In this document: positions 6,722 through 13,528 of the stretch, in pieces
How the letters are laid out: each line of letters opens with the position of its first letter
How positions within the stretch are numbered: position 1 is the first letter of the stretch
DNA from: RGIG426 sp045598965
GTDB taxonomy: Bacteria > Bacillota > Clostridia > Oscillospirales > Acutalibacteraceae
Direction of reading: 5' to 3'
DNA: 13,669 bases
Assembly (NCBI GenBank): GCA_045598965.1
Contig: JAZRVH010000019.1
Location: forward strand, 1 to 13,669
Made by a program: the position numbers and the translations under genes
Notes under the pieces: model-generated
The model's input: only the letters and a program-made list of their open reading frames with translations
The model's database searches: none
What the model was told of the DNA's origin: nothing

Positions 6722-7918
6722 TTATGCTTTCTTTTTGGATTTTCTGAACATAAATTTTCGTGCGACGTGGATGCCCGCTTTATACGGGAGCGGACGTAAG
6801 GCGGCATCCGCCTCTTTCAAAAGCGTTCGAATCGGAAGCTGTTGGGGGCAATGCGTTTCGCATTTTCCGCACCCGACACATTGGGTGGCGAAAGCGTTTT
6901 CTTTGGTTAGCCCTACGGTTTGGGCATACTGAAAACGGCCTTGGGTTTTGGATTCGGTAAACATAGCGTTATAGCACCGAAAAGCACCGGGAATATCCAC
7001 GCCCTTGGGACAAGGCATACAGTAGCGACAGCCGGTACAGCCGACTTTTTCTTTTTCTCGGATAGCGGCAGTCACGGCGGCGATGGTGTCGAAATCTGTT
7101 TTTGTAAACTCGCCGGCTTTGGCAACAGAGGCGGTTTGGCAATTCTCTCGAACCATTTCCGTCGAGTTCATTCCCGACAAAACCACCGTGACCTCCGGCT
7201 GGTTATAAAGCCAACGGAAGCTCCATTCGGCAAATGACCAGTTTCGCTCGCTTTGACGCATAACGTTTTTTGCGGATTCGGGCAACATTCCGACGAGCTT
7301 ACCTCCACGGAGCGGCTCCATAATGACCACCGGAATACCCTTTTCTGCCGCCGCTTTTAAGCCAACGACACCCGCTTGGGAGTGCTCGTCGAAATAGTTA
7401 TATTGGATTTGGCAAATATCCCAATCGTAATCGTTTAGAATTTTCAGAAAATTGTCAGAGTTGCCGTGGTACGAAAAGCCGATGTTTTTAATGGCACCGC
7501 TCTTTTTCTTTTCCGTAATCCAGTCAAGGACGCCGACGTTTTTGAGTTTTTCCCACATGGCAACGTCTGTCAGGTGGTGCATAAGATAATAGTCGACATA
7601 ATCGGTGCGTAGGCGGGAGAGCTGTTCGTTAAAATATTTGTCGAGAGCGGCTCGGCTTCCCACAAGATACTGCGGCAATTTGGTGGCAAGCTTTATTTGC
7701 TTGCGGATGCCGTTTCGCTCTAAGATTTCGCCCACCGCCGACTCACTGCCGGGATATATGTAGGCGGTGTCAAAGTAGTTGACGCCGTTGTGATACGCCT
7801 CCATCATCTCACGTTCCGCTTTGTCGATGTCGATGCCGGTGCCCTTTTTTGTAAAACGCATACAGCCGTAGCCGAGCATAGAAAGCTCTGTGCCGGTTTT
7901 GTCCTTTCGATATTGCAT
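6722..7918 (-). CDS. Aldo/keto reductase with C-terminal ferredoxin-type iron-sulfur domain
   Basis: This is a 398-residue cytoplasmic oxidoreductase. The AKR barrel (about 1-285) shows LGYGCMRF, NYFDTAYIY (47-55; Asp50, Tyr55), Lys80 in ATKLP and His114 in LMHH, which form the Asp-Tyr-Lys-His catalytic tetrad. The C-terminus holds two Cys clusters: CTGCRYCMPCP (294-304) and CVGCGKCETHCP (347-358), the latter a classic [4Fe-4S] CxxCxxCxxxCP motif. The start at 7918 is supported by AAGGAGG (complement 7925-7931) 6 nt upstream. A longer frame to 8161 would add a spurious hydrophobic leader crossing the intergenic region and perR. This subfamily is common in anaerobic Firmicutes and is expected to use NAD(P)H and/or ferredoxin-type electrons on an unknown carbonyl substrate. 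It is divergent from perR-rubrerythrin, so a redox-stress link is possible. Confidence 0.92.
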   Translation of the reverse strand: MQYRKDKTGTELSMLGYGCMRFTKKGTGIDIDKAEREMMEAYHNGVNYFDTAYIYPGSESAVGEILERNGIRKQIKLATKLPQYLVGSRAALDKYFNEQLSRLRTDYVDYYLMHHLTDVAMWEKLKNVGVLDWITEKKKSGAIKNIGFSYHGNSDNFLKILNDYDWDICQIQYNYFDEHSQAGVVGLKAAAEKGIPVVIMEPLRGGKLVGMLPESAKNVMRQSERNWSFAEWSFRWLYNQPEVTVVLSGMNSTEMVRENCQTASVAKAGEFTKTDFDTIAAVTAAIREKEKVGCTGCRYCMPCPKGVDIPGAFRCYNAMFTESKTQGRFQYAQTVGLTKENAFATQCVGCGKCETHCPQQLPIRTLLKEADAALRPLPYKAGIHVARKFMFRKSKKKA

Positions 7919-7957
7919 AGCGTGCCTCCTTCCCGTCGACGAAAAACCGCCGACGTT

Positions 7958-7963
7958 ATTATA
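7958..7963 (-). promoter_or_regulatory. Candidate -10 element for the aldo/keto reductase gene
   Basis: A perfect TATAAT on the minus strand lies about 40 nt upstream of the start codon. No good -35 is seen at 16-18 bp (TATGCT at 17 bp), so the gene may be weakly transcribed or need an activator. Confidence 0.35.
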
Positions 7964-8015
7964 CCTACTATTATCAGTGTAGCATACTGCGTGGAAAAAA
8001 ACAACAAAAAACATC

Positions 8016-8043
8016 TTGACAAACAGAAAAAAGAGTATATAAT
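8016..8043 (+). promoter_or_regulatory. Strong promoter of the perR-rubrerythrin operon
   Basis: A perfect TTGACA (8016-8021) and a perfect TATAAT (8038-8043) are separated by 16 bp. The expected start site is near 8050, at the edge of the Per-box-like palindrome. Confidence 0.8.
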
Positions 8044-8049
8044 TAAGAT

Positions 8050-8064
8050 TAAGAATTATTCTCA
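8050..8064. promoter_or_regulatory. Per-box-like operator overlapping the perR transcription start
   Basis: TAAGAATTATTCTCA is a 7-1-7 inverted repeat with 6 of 7 arm positions pairing and a perfect AGAAT-T-ATTCT core. It has the geometry of the PerR box TTATAATNATTATAA. It directly follows the -10 and precedes the perR start codon by 15 nt, as expected for autorepression. Confidence 0.55.
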
Positions 8065-8079
8065 GTGTGGTGAGAACGA

Positions 8080-8439
8080 ATGCGGACACAAAAAGACCAA
8101 ATACGGCGGGTACTTTCGGAGTGCGGCAGTCATATGACCGCCGACGAGGTGTATCTTGCATGCCGTCAAAAAGGAATTGGCGTTTCTATTGCCACGGTTT
8201 ATCGCAATCTCGGTATTCTGGTGGAGGAACACGTTTTGCGTCGAGTCCCCGTTGCCGGAAAGCCGGATTGCTTTGATATTACGGTGAGGGAACACAGCCA
8301 TAAGGTCTGTACGGTTTGCGGTAAAGTGTCCGATGCGGATGTGGGCGATTTGAAAGACGAGCTGATGTCCCGTCTCGGAATGCCCATTGACGATTACGAA
8401 TTGTGTATTCGCTACGTCTGTCCGCAATGCTGTTCGTAA
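8080..8439 (+). CDS. perR: PerR-type peroxide-sensing Fur-family repressor
   Basis: This is a 119-residue DNA-binding regulator. A winged helix (TADEVYLACRQKGIGVSIATVYRNLGILVE, about 20-49) is followed by the dimerisation/metal domain. Structural zinc ligands are C77, C80, C114 and C117 (two CxxC). Aligned to Bacillus subtilis PerR, all five regulatory metal ligands are kept: His18, Asp66, His72, His74 and Asp85 for H37, D85, H91, H93 and D104. Asp at the last position separates PerR from Fur, which has Glu. It would hold Fe/Mn and release DNA when peroxide oxidises its His. The protein lacks about 19 N-terminal residues (the arm ending in TPQR) found in typical PerR. No upstream in-frame start exists: GTG at 8065 meets a stop at 8071. 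The ribosome binding site (GGTGAG) is weak. Rubrerythrin follows 39 nt downstream. Confidence 0.9.
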   Translation: MRTQKDQIRRVLSECGSHMTADEVYLACRQKGIGVSIATVYRNLGILVEEHVLRRVPVAGKPDCFDITVREHSHKVCTVCGKVSDADVGDLKDELMSRLGMPIDDYELCIRYVCPQCCS

Positions 8440-8478
8440 TCACCCATTTTGGGAAAATAAAACAAAAGGAGAAAAATC

Positions 8479-9018
8479 ATGAGCAACAAGTATGCGGGAA
8501 CCAAAACAGAGAAAAACTTAGAGGCGGCGTTTGCCGGCGAATCTCAGGCGAGAAACAAGTACACGTATTTTGCCTCCAAAGCCAAAAAAGAGGGCTTTGA
8601 GCAGATTGCAGCGTTGTTCCTGAAAACGGCGGACAACGAAAAAGAGCATGCGAAAATGTGGTTTAAGGAGCTGAACGGCATCGGCTCTCCCGCCGAAAAC
8701 CTTGCCGCCGCTGCTGACGGCGAAAACTTCGAGTGGACAGATATGTACGAGAGCTTTGCCAAAGACGCCGAGGAGGAGGGTTTTGCGGAGCTCGCCGCTA
8801 AATTCCGTGCGGTCGCCGCTATCGAAAAACATCACGAGGAGCGTTACCGTGCTCTGCTTCACAATATTGAGGCACAAGAGGTATTCAAAAAGAGTTCGGT
8901 CAAGGTGTGGGAGTGCCGCAACTGTGGCCATATCGTGGTCGGCGAAAGTGCTCCGGAGATTTGTCCGGTTTGTGCTCATCCGCAAGCCTATTTTGAGGTT
9001 CACGCCGAAAACTATTAA
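8479..9018 (+). CDS. rbr: Rubrerythrin
   Basis: This 179-residue non-haem diiron peroxidase reduces hydrogen peroxide to water in the cytoplasm of anaerobes. The four-helix diiron domain shows Glu21 (AGES), Glu54 and His57 in NEKEH, Glu98 (DAEEEGF), and Glu116 and His119 in IEKHH. The C-terminal rubredoxin domain has C146xxC149 and C162xxC165, which bind the Fe that takes electrons from rubredoxin or an NADH oxidoreductase. Length and motif order are normal. The start has AAAGGAG 8 nt upstream. The gap after perR is 39 nt with no terminator and no clear promoter, so it is most likely co-transcribed with perR and induced by peroxide through it. Confidence is high. Confidence 0.96.
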   Translation: MSNKYAGTKTEKNLEAAFAGESQARNKYTYFASKAKKEGFEQIAALFLKTADNEKEHAKMWFKELNGIGSPAENLAAAADGENFEWTDMYESFAKDAEEEGFAELAAKFRAVAAIEKHHEERYRALLHNIEAQEVFKKSSVKVWECRNCGHIVVGESAPEICPVCAHPQAYFEVHAENY

Positions 9019-9029
9019 GTAAAAAAGAT

Positions 9030-9077
9030 GCAGGAACGTCGCCGTGTCGTGGGCACTGTGCCGTTCCTGCTTTTTTT
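9030..9077 (+). terminator. Intrinsic terminator of perR-rubrerythrin
   Basis: The stem GCAGGAACG (9030-9038) with CGTTCCTGC (9062-9070) is followed by seven T. The 23-nt loop can form a small inner GTG/CAC pairing. It begins 12 nt after the rubrerythrin stop codon. Confidence 0.88.
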
Positions 9078-9087
9078 ATGTATTCCT

Positions 9088-9127
9088 AAAAAAGCCCCTC
9101 TTGCGACAATATCGCAAGAGGGGCTTT
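9088..9127 (-). terminator. Intrinsic terminator of the proC-rsmD-coaD-coiled-coil operon
   Basis: A perfect 16-bp stem (9112-9127 with 9091-9106) and a 5-nt loop end in a run of six T on the minus strand. It starts 8 nt past the stop of the coiled-coil gene. On the plus strand only a short T-run follows. Confidence 0.9.
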
Positions 9128-9134
9128 GGCTTTC

Positions 9135-9611
9135 TTATTCCTGGGTGTCGGGGGTTTCGATTTGAGCCGGTTTACGCAGAGCTTGACGGGCTTGGCGTAC
9201 CTCTTGCAGGCGTTCGCCCAGAGCATCCTCGGTGCGTTTGAGCAAATCCTCGGCAAAATCGTTGGCAGAGCGACGCATCTCACGGGATTTTTGCTGGGAT
9301 TGATTCAAAAGATCGGTGGCCTTTTGCTGGGATTGTTTTACAATCTCTTCCTCGGAGACGAGAGCACGGGCACGATCCTCGGCTTTGCGGATGATGTCTT
9401 CCGCCTCACGTTTGGCATCGTCGATAATGTCGTTGCGGTCGCTGACGATGGCTTTCGCTTGGCGAATTTCGCTGGGGAGGTGGGCACGGATGTCATCCAG
9501 GATGTCACGGAGTTCATCAGCGTCCACAAGGCATTTGCCTTTGCTGAGCGGCATGGAGAACGCTTTGTCCACCATATCGTCAATTTTGTCCAACAGTTCT
9601 TCTACGGTCAT
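9135..9611 (-). CDS. Conserved coiled-coil protein, ATP-synthase-b/DivIVA-like, function unknown
   Basis: This is a 158-residue soluble, highly charged protein. Residues 1-45 carry MTVEELLDKIDDMVDKA and DADELRDILDDI helices. From about 46 to 145 it is almost continuous amphipathic helix rich in Glu, Arg, Gln and Ala, with an internal repeat QSQQK at 93-97 and 104-108. No transmembrane segment, catalytic motif or Walker motif is present, although such proteins are often labelled ATPase by similarity to V/F-type stalk subunits. It overlaps the end of coaD by 4 nt (ATGA, 9608-9611), so it is translationally coupled to CoA synthesis, and it is the last gene of the operon. It could be a structural or scaffold protein of the cell-division/DivIVA kind; no function is claimed. 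Confidence 0.8.
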   Translation of the reverse strand: MTVEELLDKIDDMVDKAFSMPLSKGKCLVDADELRDILDDIRAHLPSEIRQAKAIVSDRNDIIDDAKREAEDIIRKAEDRARALVSEEEIVKQSQQKATDLLNQSQQKSREMRRSANDFAEDLLKRTEDALGERLQEVRQARQALRKPAQIETPDTQE

Positions 9612-10099
9612 TTGTCATCTTCCTTTCTATTTTTCGAGAGAATATCCGGTATAATTTGCGGGGGAACCAAAGCGGAGATATCTCCGCCAAACTGTGCAAT
9701 TTGTTTTACGAGGCTCGAAGAGAGGTACATCCGTTCCACCGATGAGGTAAGAAACACGGTTTCTGCCTCGGGATAGAGCTGGCGGTTGGTGAGTGCCATC
9801 TGGAATTCGTATTCGAAATCGGACATTGCCCGCAGGCCTTTTACGATAACCGAGGCACCTCGCTCTTTCATATAATCGACCAAAAGCCCGTGGAAGCAGT
9901 CGACCTCCACGTTTTTGAATTCGCCGGTAACACGGCGAATCAGCTCCGCCCGTTCCTCCAAAGAAAACATGGGAGTTTTTCCGGCGTTTTGTACCACCAA
10001 CACCACCACATGGTCAAAGAGCTCGGAGGCACGGCGGATAATGTCTAAATGCCCGAGGGTTATTGGGTCAAAGCTACCCGGGCAAACAGCAATTTTCAT
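9608..10099 (-). CDS. coaD: Phosphopantetheine adenylyltransferase
   Basis: This 163-residue cytoplasmic enzyme transfers AMP from ATP to 4'-phosphopantetheine to give dephospho-CoA, the penultimate step of CoA synthesis. The nucleotidyltransferase motifs are intact: CPGSFDPITLGH (6-17, containing the HxGH-type TLGH), KTPMF (41-45), KGLRAMSDFEYEFQMA (87-102) and YLSSSLVK (125-132, the ISSSxV-type motif). Length is typical. The start at 10099 (MKIAVCPGSFDP) is chosen for its GAGGAG site and fit to the family; the longer frame to 10168 runs into rsmD. It begins 4 nt after the rsmD stop, the neighbour seen in many bacteria, and its stop overlaps the next gene. Confidence 0.97.
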   Translation of the reverse strand: MKIAVCPGSFDPITLGHLDIIRRASELFDHVVVLVVQNAGKTPMFSLEERAELIRRVTGEFKNVEVDCFHGLLVDYMKERGASVIVKGLRAMSDFEYEFQMALTNRQLYPEAETVFLTSSVERMYLSSSLVKQIAQFGGDISALVPPQIIPDILSKNRKEDDK

Positions 10100-10103
10100 A
10101 GTA

Positions 10104-10646
10104 TCACTCCTCTTGACGGTAGAACCACAAACGGGTTTTTCCGTACTTGGCACAGCGGACAAGGGCAAGGGAACCGACCGAGTCGGGCAACTCTTTTTCC
10201 AAATCCGTTTCGCACACGGCGGTGCCGTTTTTCTTTATCTTGTCGCTGAGAAGCGGCAGAGTTTTTTCAATCAAATCCGAGGCGTACGGAGGATCTAAAA
10301 ACACGATGTCAAATCGGTCGGCAGAGTTGCGGCAGAACGTGACGGCGTCGGCGGTGAGCACGTGAGCTTTCGTAAAGAGCTTGGTGGATTTCAGGTTTTG
10401 TTTTACAACCTCGGCGGCGTTCAAATCCCGTTCCACAAACACGCAATCCGATGCTCCTCGGCTTAACGCCTCAATGCCCAGTTGACCGCTTCCGGCAAAC
10501 AGGTCGAGGACGGAACGTCCCTCGATATCAAATTGCAGGGCGTTGAACAACGCTTGCTTTACACGGTCGCCGGTGGGGCGGGTGATTTCCTCGCCGTCCA
10601 AAGCTTTCAGGGTTTTGCCACGGGCGGAACCGGTAATAACACGCAT
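10104..10646 (-). CDS. rsmD: 16S rRNA (guanine(966)-N2)-methyltransferase
   Basis: This 180-residue SAM-dependent methyltransferase acts on G966 of 16S rRNA during small-subunit assembly. Motifs are MRVITGSARGKTL (1-13), RPTGDRVKQALFN (23-35), the SAM loop DLFAGSGQLGIEALSRGA (48-65), and the catalytic FLDPPY (116-121). The length is normal. It lies 23 nt after proC and 4 nt before coaD with no terminator between, so it is part of the same operon. The rsmD-coaD pairing is widespread in Firmicutes and supports the call. Confidence 0.96.
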   Translation of the reverse strand: MRVITGSARGKTLKALDGEEITRPTGDRVKQALFNALQFDIEGRSVLDLFAGSGQLGIEALSRGASDCVFVERDLNAAEVVKQNLKSTKLFTKAHVLTADAVTFCRNSADRFDIVFLDPPYASDLIEKTLPLLSDKIKKNGTAVCETDLEKELPDSVGSLALVRCAKYGKTRLWFYRQEE

Positions 10647-10669
10647 AAAACAGCACCCTTTCTGTAAAC

Positions 10670-11476
10670 TCAGTGGTTGCGAGCCAGCTCCTCGTCACGA
10701 CGGATAGAGGCTTCGGCGGCGGCTTTTACGGCTTCGCCCACCTGCTTTGCACGGAGAACCTTTACGCCCTCAATCGTAGTTCCGCCGGGAGAGCACACCC
10801 GTTCCACCCACGTTTCGGGCGAATCGGGAGAGGCGGCAAGCAATTTTGCTGTTCCGAGAACGGCCTGAGCAACCACGGCTTTGGCAACTTCGGGGTCAAT
10901 GCCCGCTTCCACGCCGGCGGACAGCAAAGCATCCATATACAGCATAGAATAGGCGGGAGAACAGCCGGCAAGTGCCGAATAGGCGGAGAACTGTTCCTCC
11001 GGCAGGCGTACAGCTTTGCCAAAGGCGGTCAACACCGCTTCGGCGGTGGCATAATCGGTTTCGGTTACGTGGGCGTTGCCGCAAAAAGCGGACATCGCCT
11101 CGCCGACCGTTGCATTCAAATTGGGCATAACACGGACAATGCGGCGTTCGTCACCGCAAAGGGAGGCAAGCGTTTCAAGCGGTGTTCCTGCCGCAATGGA
11201 TATGAGAAGCGGATTGGCAGCGGCAAGAGCGGGTTTAAGGTCGGCGAGTGCCTCTTTAAGCATTTGGGGTTTTACCGCCAAAACCAACACATCCGAGCGA
11301 GCGATAAGGTCGACGGCACTGACGGCAACGGCCAGACCGCAATCGGCGTTCAGGGATGTCAGCTTGTCGGCGTTGACGTCAAAAGCGGTAACGTTTTCGG
11401 CGGCGTGACCCTTGGCACGCAGGCCACGAATCATTGCACTGGCCATATTCCCGGCACCTAAAAAACCGATACGCAT
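10670..11476 (-). CDS. proC: Pyrroline-5-carboxylate reductase
   Basis: This 268-residue cytoplasmic enzyme reduces pyrroline-5-carboxylate to proline with NAD(P)H, the last step of proline synthesis. The dinucleotide-binding GFLGAGNMASAMIRG (4-18) opens the protein. AVKPQ (67-71), RVMPNLNATVGEA (115-127), ALAGCSPAY (168-176) and the family signature CSPGGTTIEGVKVL (228-241) follow. Length is typical. ATG at 11476 has AAGGAGG 9 nt upstream. It is first in the proC-rsmD-coaD-coiled-coil operon and has a near-consensus promoter. Confidence 0.97.
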   Translation of the reverse strand: MRIGFLGAGNMASAMIRGLRAKGHAAENVTAFDVNADKLTSLNADCGLAVAVSAVDLIARSDVLVLAVKPQMLKEALADLKPALAAANPLLISIAAGTPLETLASLCGDERRIVRVMPNLNATVGEAMSAFCGNAHVTETDYATAEAVLTAFGKAVRLPEEQFSAYSALAGCSPAYSMLYMDALLSAGVEAGIDPEVAKAVVAQAVLGTAKLLAASPDSPETWVERVCSPGGTTIEGVKVLRAKQVGEAVKAAAEASIRRDEELARNH

Positions 11477-11505
11477 TTCGGCTCGCCTCCTTCGTTATCT
11501 TTTTT

Positions 11506-11534
11506 ATTATAGCGAATACGCACGCAAATGTAAA
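11506..11534 (-). promoter_or_regulatory. Promoter of the proC operon
   Basis: TTTACA (11534-11529), a 17-bp spacer and a perfect TATAAT (11511-11506) lie about 30 nt before the proC start codon. Confidence 0.82.
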
Positions 11535-11542
11535 GAGAAAAT

Positions 11543-11585
11543 CCACAAAATATGAAGAAAAAATCCGAAAAGACCACAAAATATG
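11543..11585 (+). repeat. Two copies of a 12-bp direct repeat between the TtcA-like gene and proC
   Basis: CCACAAAATATG occurs at 11543-11554 and 11574-11585, 31 bp apart (about three helical turns), just upstream of the proC -35. It may be a regulator site or chance in AT-rich DNA. No terminator hairpin is seen in this gap. Confidence 0.35.
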
Positions 11586-11586
11586 G

Positions 11587-12306
11587 TTACCAACCGCAAA
11601 GTTTTGCCTTTTGAAGGGCTTGCTCGATTTTGTCGTTCATATCGCCGTGCTGTTCGGAGAGAGCGGCAAGGGCTTTTTTGGCTTCGGCACGGTTGGTGTT
11701 GCCGTCTACCGGGCAGGCGGATGTTACTACGGGAATTTGTTCGTGGGTGGCGACGGCGGCGATTTCCGCTTCGCTCAAAAAGAGAAGCGGGCGAATTAAG
11801 GTCAGCTCACTGCGGTCCAAATAGGTTTTGGGAGAAAAGCAACCGAGTGTAGCACCGGCGGTAAGATTCATAAAAAAGGTTTCGCCGGCATCGTCCTTGT
11901 GATGACCGAGAGCGACCACGTTGCAGTCAAGTTCTTTGGCGACTTTGTGTAAGGCTCCTCGCCGCATTTTGGCACACAGACTGCAGGGGTGGTCGGCTTG
12001 TCCCTGCTCACAGAGAACCTCCCATAACCGTGTGCGTTTGACGGTATACGGTACGTGGAGGGATTCGCACAAGGTTTCGATGGAAGAGAAATCCGCCTCG
12101 CCCGAAAAACAGGGGTCAAGAGTGACGGCACAAAGCGAAAAGGGGACGTCATAAAATTGACGAATGCGGGCAAGGGCACAAAGAAGCACCAGCGAATCCT
12201 TGCCGCCGGACACCCCGACACAAATGCGGTCGCCGGGGGCAATCATATCATAGTGTTTCAGTGCTGCCTGCGTTTGGGGCAAAATGGATTGTATATCGTG
12301 TGCCAC
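11587..12306 (-). CDS. ttcA: TtcA-family PP-loop tRNA thiolation enzyme
   Basis: This 239-residue cytoplasmic protein carries the PP-loop SGGKDS (33-38), which adenylates the target base. It has the TtcA-type iron-sulfur cysteines C108xxC111 (PCSLC) and C198 (SACPVDG), and GHHKDDAGETFF (134-145). TtcA makes 2-thiocytidine at tRNA position 32 using a [4Fe-4S] cluster; Firmicute homologues of this length are less well studied, so the exact modification is inferred. The start chosen is GTG at 12306, 6 nt after GAGGTG. The in-frame GTG at 12315 is itself part of that Shine-Dalgarno, so it is unlikely. The gene follows galE and its terminator with no room for a separate promoter. Confidence 0.85.
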   Translation of the reverse strand: MAHDIQSILPQTQAALKHYDMIAPGDRICVGVSGGKDSLVLLCALARIRQFYDVPFSLCAVTLDPCFSGEADFSSIETLCESLHVPYTVKRTRLWEVLCEQGQADHPCSLCAKMRRGALHKVAKELDCNVVALGHHKDDAGETFFMNLTAGATLGCFSPKTYLDRSELTLIRPLLFLSEAEIAAVATHEQIPVVTSACPVDGNTNRAEAKKALAALSEQHGDMNDKIEQALQKAKLCGW

Positions 12307-12324
12307 ACGTATCACCTCGTTATG

Positions 12325-12362
12325 AAAAAAGCGGGAGGAAAGCGACTTTCCTCCCGCTTTTT
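12325..12362 (-). terminator. Intrinsic terminator of galE, directly upstream of the TtcA-like gene
   Basis: A 17-bp stem (12346-12362 with 12326-12342) has a 3-nt loop, and the minus strand ends in TTTTTT. It is 8 nt past the galE stop codon and ends only about 20 nt before the GTG start of the next gene. Confidence 0.88.
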
Positions 12363-12370
12363 GGGATGGT

Positions 12371-13384
12371 TTATTTATAACCGTTCAGGTTGTGGGACTG
12401 CCAGTTCCAGGCGTCACGGCACATTTCCTCGATGCCGAATTCCGCTTGCCAGCCGAGGACTTCACGAGCCTTGGTCGGGTTGGAGAACACGCTGGCGAGG
12501 TCGCCCTCACGGCGGGGTTTGATGGCGTAGGGGACTTTGGCACCGCTGGCTTTTTCGAAAGCGGCAACCATTTCGAGCACGCTGTAGCCACGGCCGGTGC
12601 CCAGGTTGAAGATTTCCGCACCCTGGTGGTCGGCGGCATAAGCGACGGCTTTCACGTGGCCACGTGCCAGGTCGACAACGTGGATATAGTCACGGACGCC
12701 GGTGCCGTCCGGCGTGTCGTAGTCGTTACCGAACACAGACAGCTGGGGCAGTTTGCCGACAGCGACTTGGGAGATGTAGGGCATCAGGTTGTTCGGAATA
12801 CCGTTGGGATCCTCGCCGATAAGACCGGAGGCGTGGGCACCGATGGGGTTGAAATAACGCAGCAACACCACCGACCAGTCGGGGTCGGAGATACACAGGT
12901 CTTTAAGGATACGCTCAATCATCGCCTTGGTGGCACCGTAGGGGTTGGTGGTGTCGCCCAGCGGCATTTTCTCGTTCAGCGGGGACGGGTTCAAATCGCC
13001 GTAAACGGTAGCGGACGAGCTGAACACCAGACGTTTGCAGCCTTCCTCTGCCATAACCTCCAGCAGAGCAACGGCACCGCCGATGTTGTTGTCGTAATAC
13101 TTGAGGGGAAGTTTCACCGATTCACCCACGGCTTTGGAGCCGGCGAAGTGAATAACGGCATCAATTTTATGCTCTTTAAACACTTGGCGAAGAGCCTCTT
13201 TATCACGGATGTCGATGTCGTATTCGATAAGGTCTTTGCCGGTGATTTTACGCACACGGCGTAAAGCCTCGGGGCTGGAGTTGTCGTGGTTGTCGACGAC
13301 AATCACGTCGTAGCCGGCGTTGAGCAATTCAACGCAGGTGTGGCTGCCGATATAGCCGCAGCCGCCGGTAGTAAGAATAGTCAT
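12371..13384 (-). CDS. galE: UDP-glucose 4-epimerase
   Basis: This 337-residue cytoplasmic enzyme interconverts UDP-glucose and UDP-galactose, supplying galactose units for glycans and serving the Leloir pathway. It is an extended short-chain dehydrogenase: NAD-binding TGGCGYIGSH (6-15), HFAGSKAVGESV (79-90), FSSSATVYG (121-129) with the catalytic Ser, Tyr149 and Lys153 in NPYGATK, and RYFNPIGAH (176-184). Length is typical for bacterial GalE. ATG at 13384 has AAGGAGG 9 nt upstream. It is monocistronic by its own promoter and terminator. No other Leloir gene lies in the window. Confidence 0.96.
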   Translation of the reverse strand: MTILTTGGCGYIGSHTCVELLNAGYDVIVVDNHDNSSPEALRRVRKITGKDLIEYDIDIRDKEALRQVFKEHKIDAVIHFAGSKAVGESVKLPLKYYDNNIGGAVALLEVMAEEGCKRLVFSSSATVYGDLNPSPLNEKMPLGDTTNPYGATKAMIERILKDLCISDPDWSVVLLRYFNPIGAHASGLIGEDPNGIPNNLMPYISQVAVGKLPQLSVFGNDYDTPDGTGVRDYIHVVDLARGHVKAVAYAADHQGAEIFNLGTGRGYSVLEMVAAFEKASGAKVPYAIKPRREGDLASVFSNPTKAREVLGWQAEFGIEEMCRDAWNWQSHNLNGYK

Positions 13385-13423
13385 TGGAAAAATCCTCCTT
13401 TAAGCGTTTATGCTACAAGACCC

Positions 13424-13451
13424 ATTATACCCCTTTTTTCGATAATTGCAA
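13424..13451 (-). promoter_or_regulatory. Promoter of galE
   Basis: TTGCAA (13451-13446) is separated by 16 bp from a perfect TATAAT (13429-13424), about 40 nt before the start codon. The remaining 75 nt up to the tRNA terminator are AT- and purine-rich with no other signal recognised. Confidence 0.68.
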
Positions 13452-13528
13452 GGGAAAATAAAAAATACACGCAGAAAACACGGTTTTTTCGGGAGTTAGT
13501 GAAAAGTGAAGAGGGAAAGGGGAAAAGT

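Noticed and set aside
7919..8161. N-terminal hydrophobic extension of the aldo/keto reductase
   Set aside because: The extra 81 residues span the intergenic region and the perR start on the other strand. The reductase has a perfect AAGGAGG before the ATG at 7918, and the family begins there.
8439..8479. Possible separate promoter or terminator between perR and rubrerythrin
   Set aside because: Only a CCCA/TGGG mini-hairpin and an A-rich stretch are present. There is no -35/-10 pair and no U-tract, so co-transcription is simpler.
12392..13264. Plus-strand open frame of 290 codons opposite galE
   Set aside because: It is the shadow of galE; its translation is composed of reverse-complement images of GalE motifs. 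The similar frame opposite proC (10673-11461) was dropped for the same reason.
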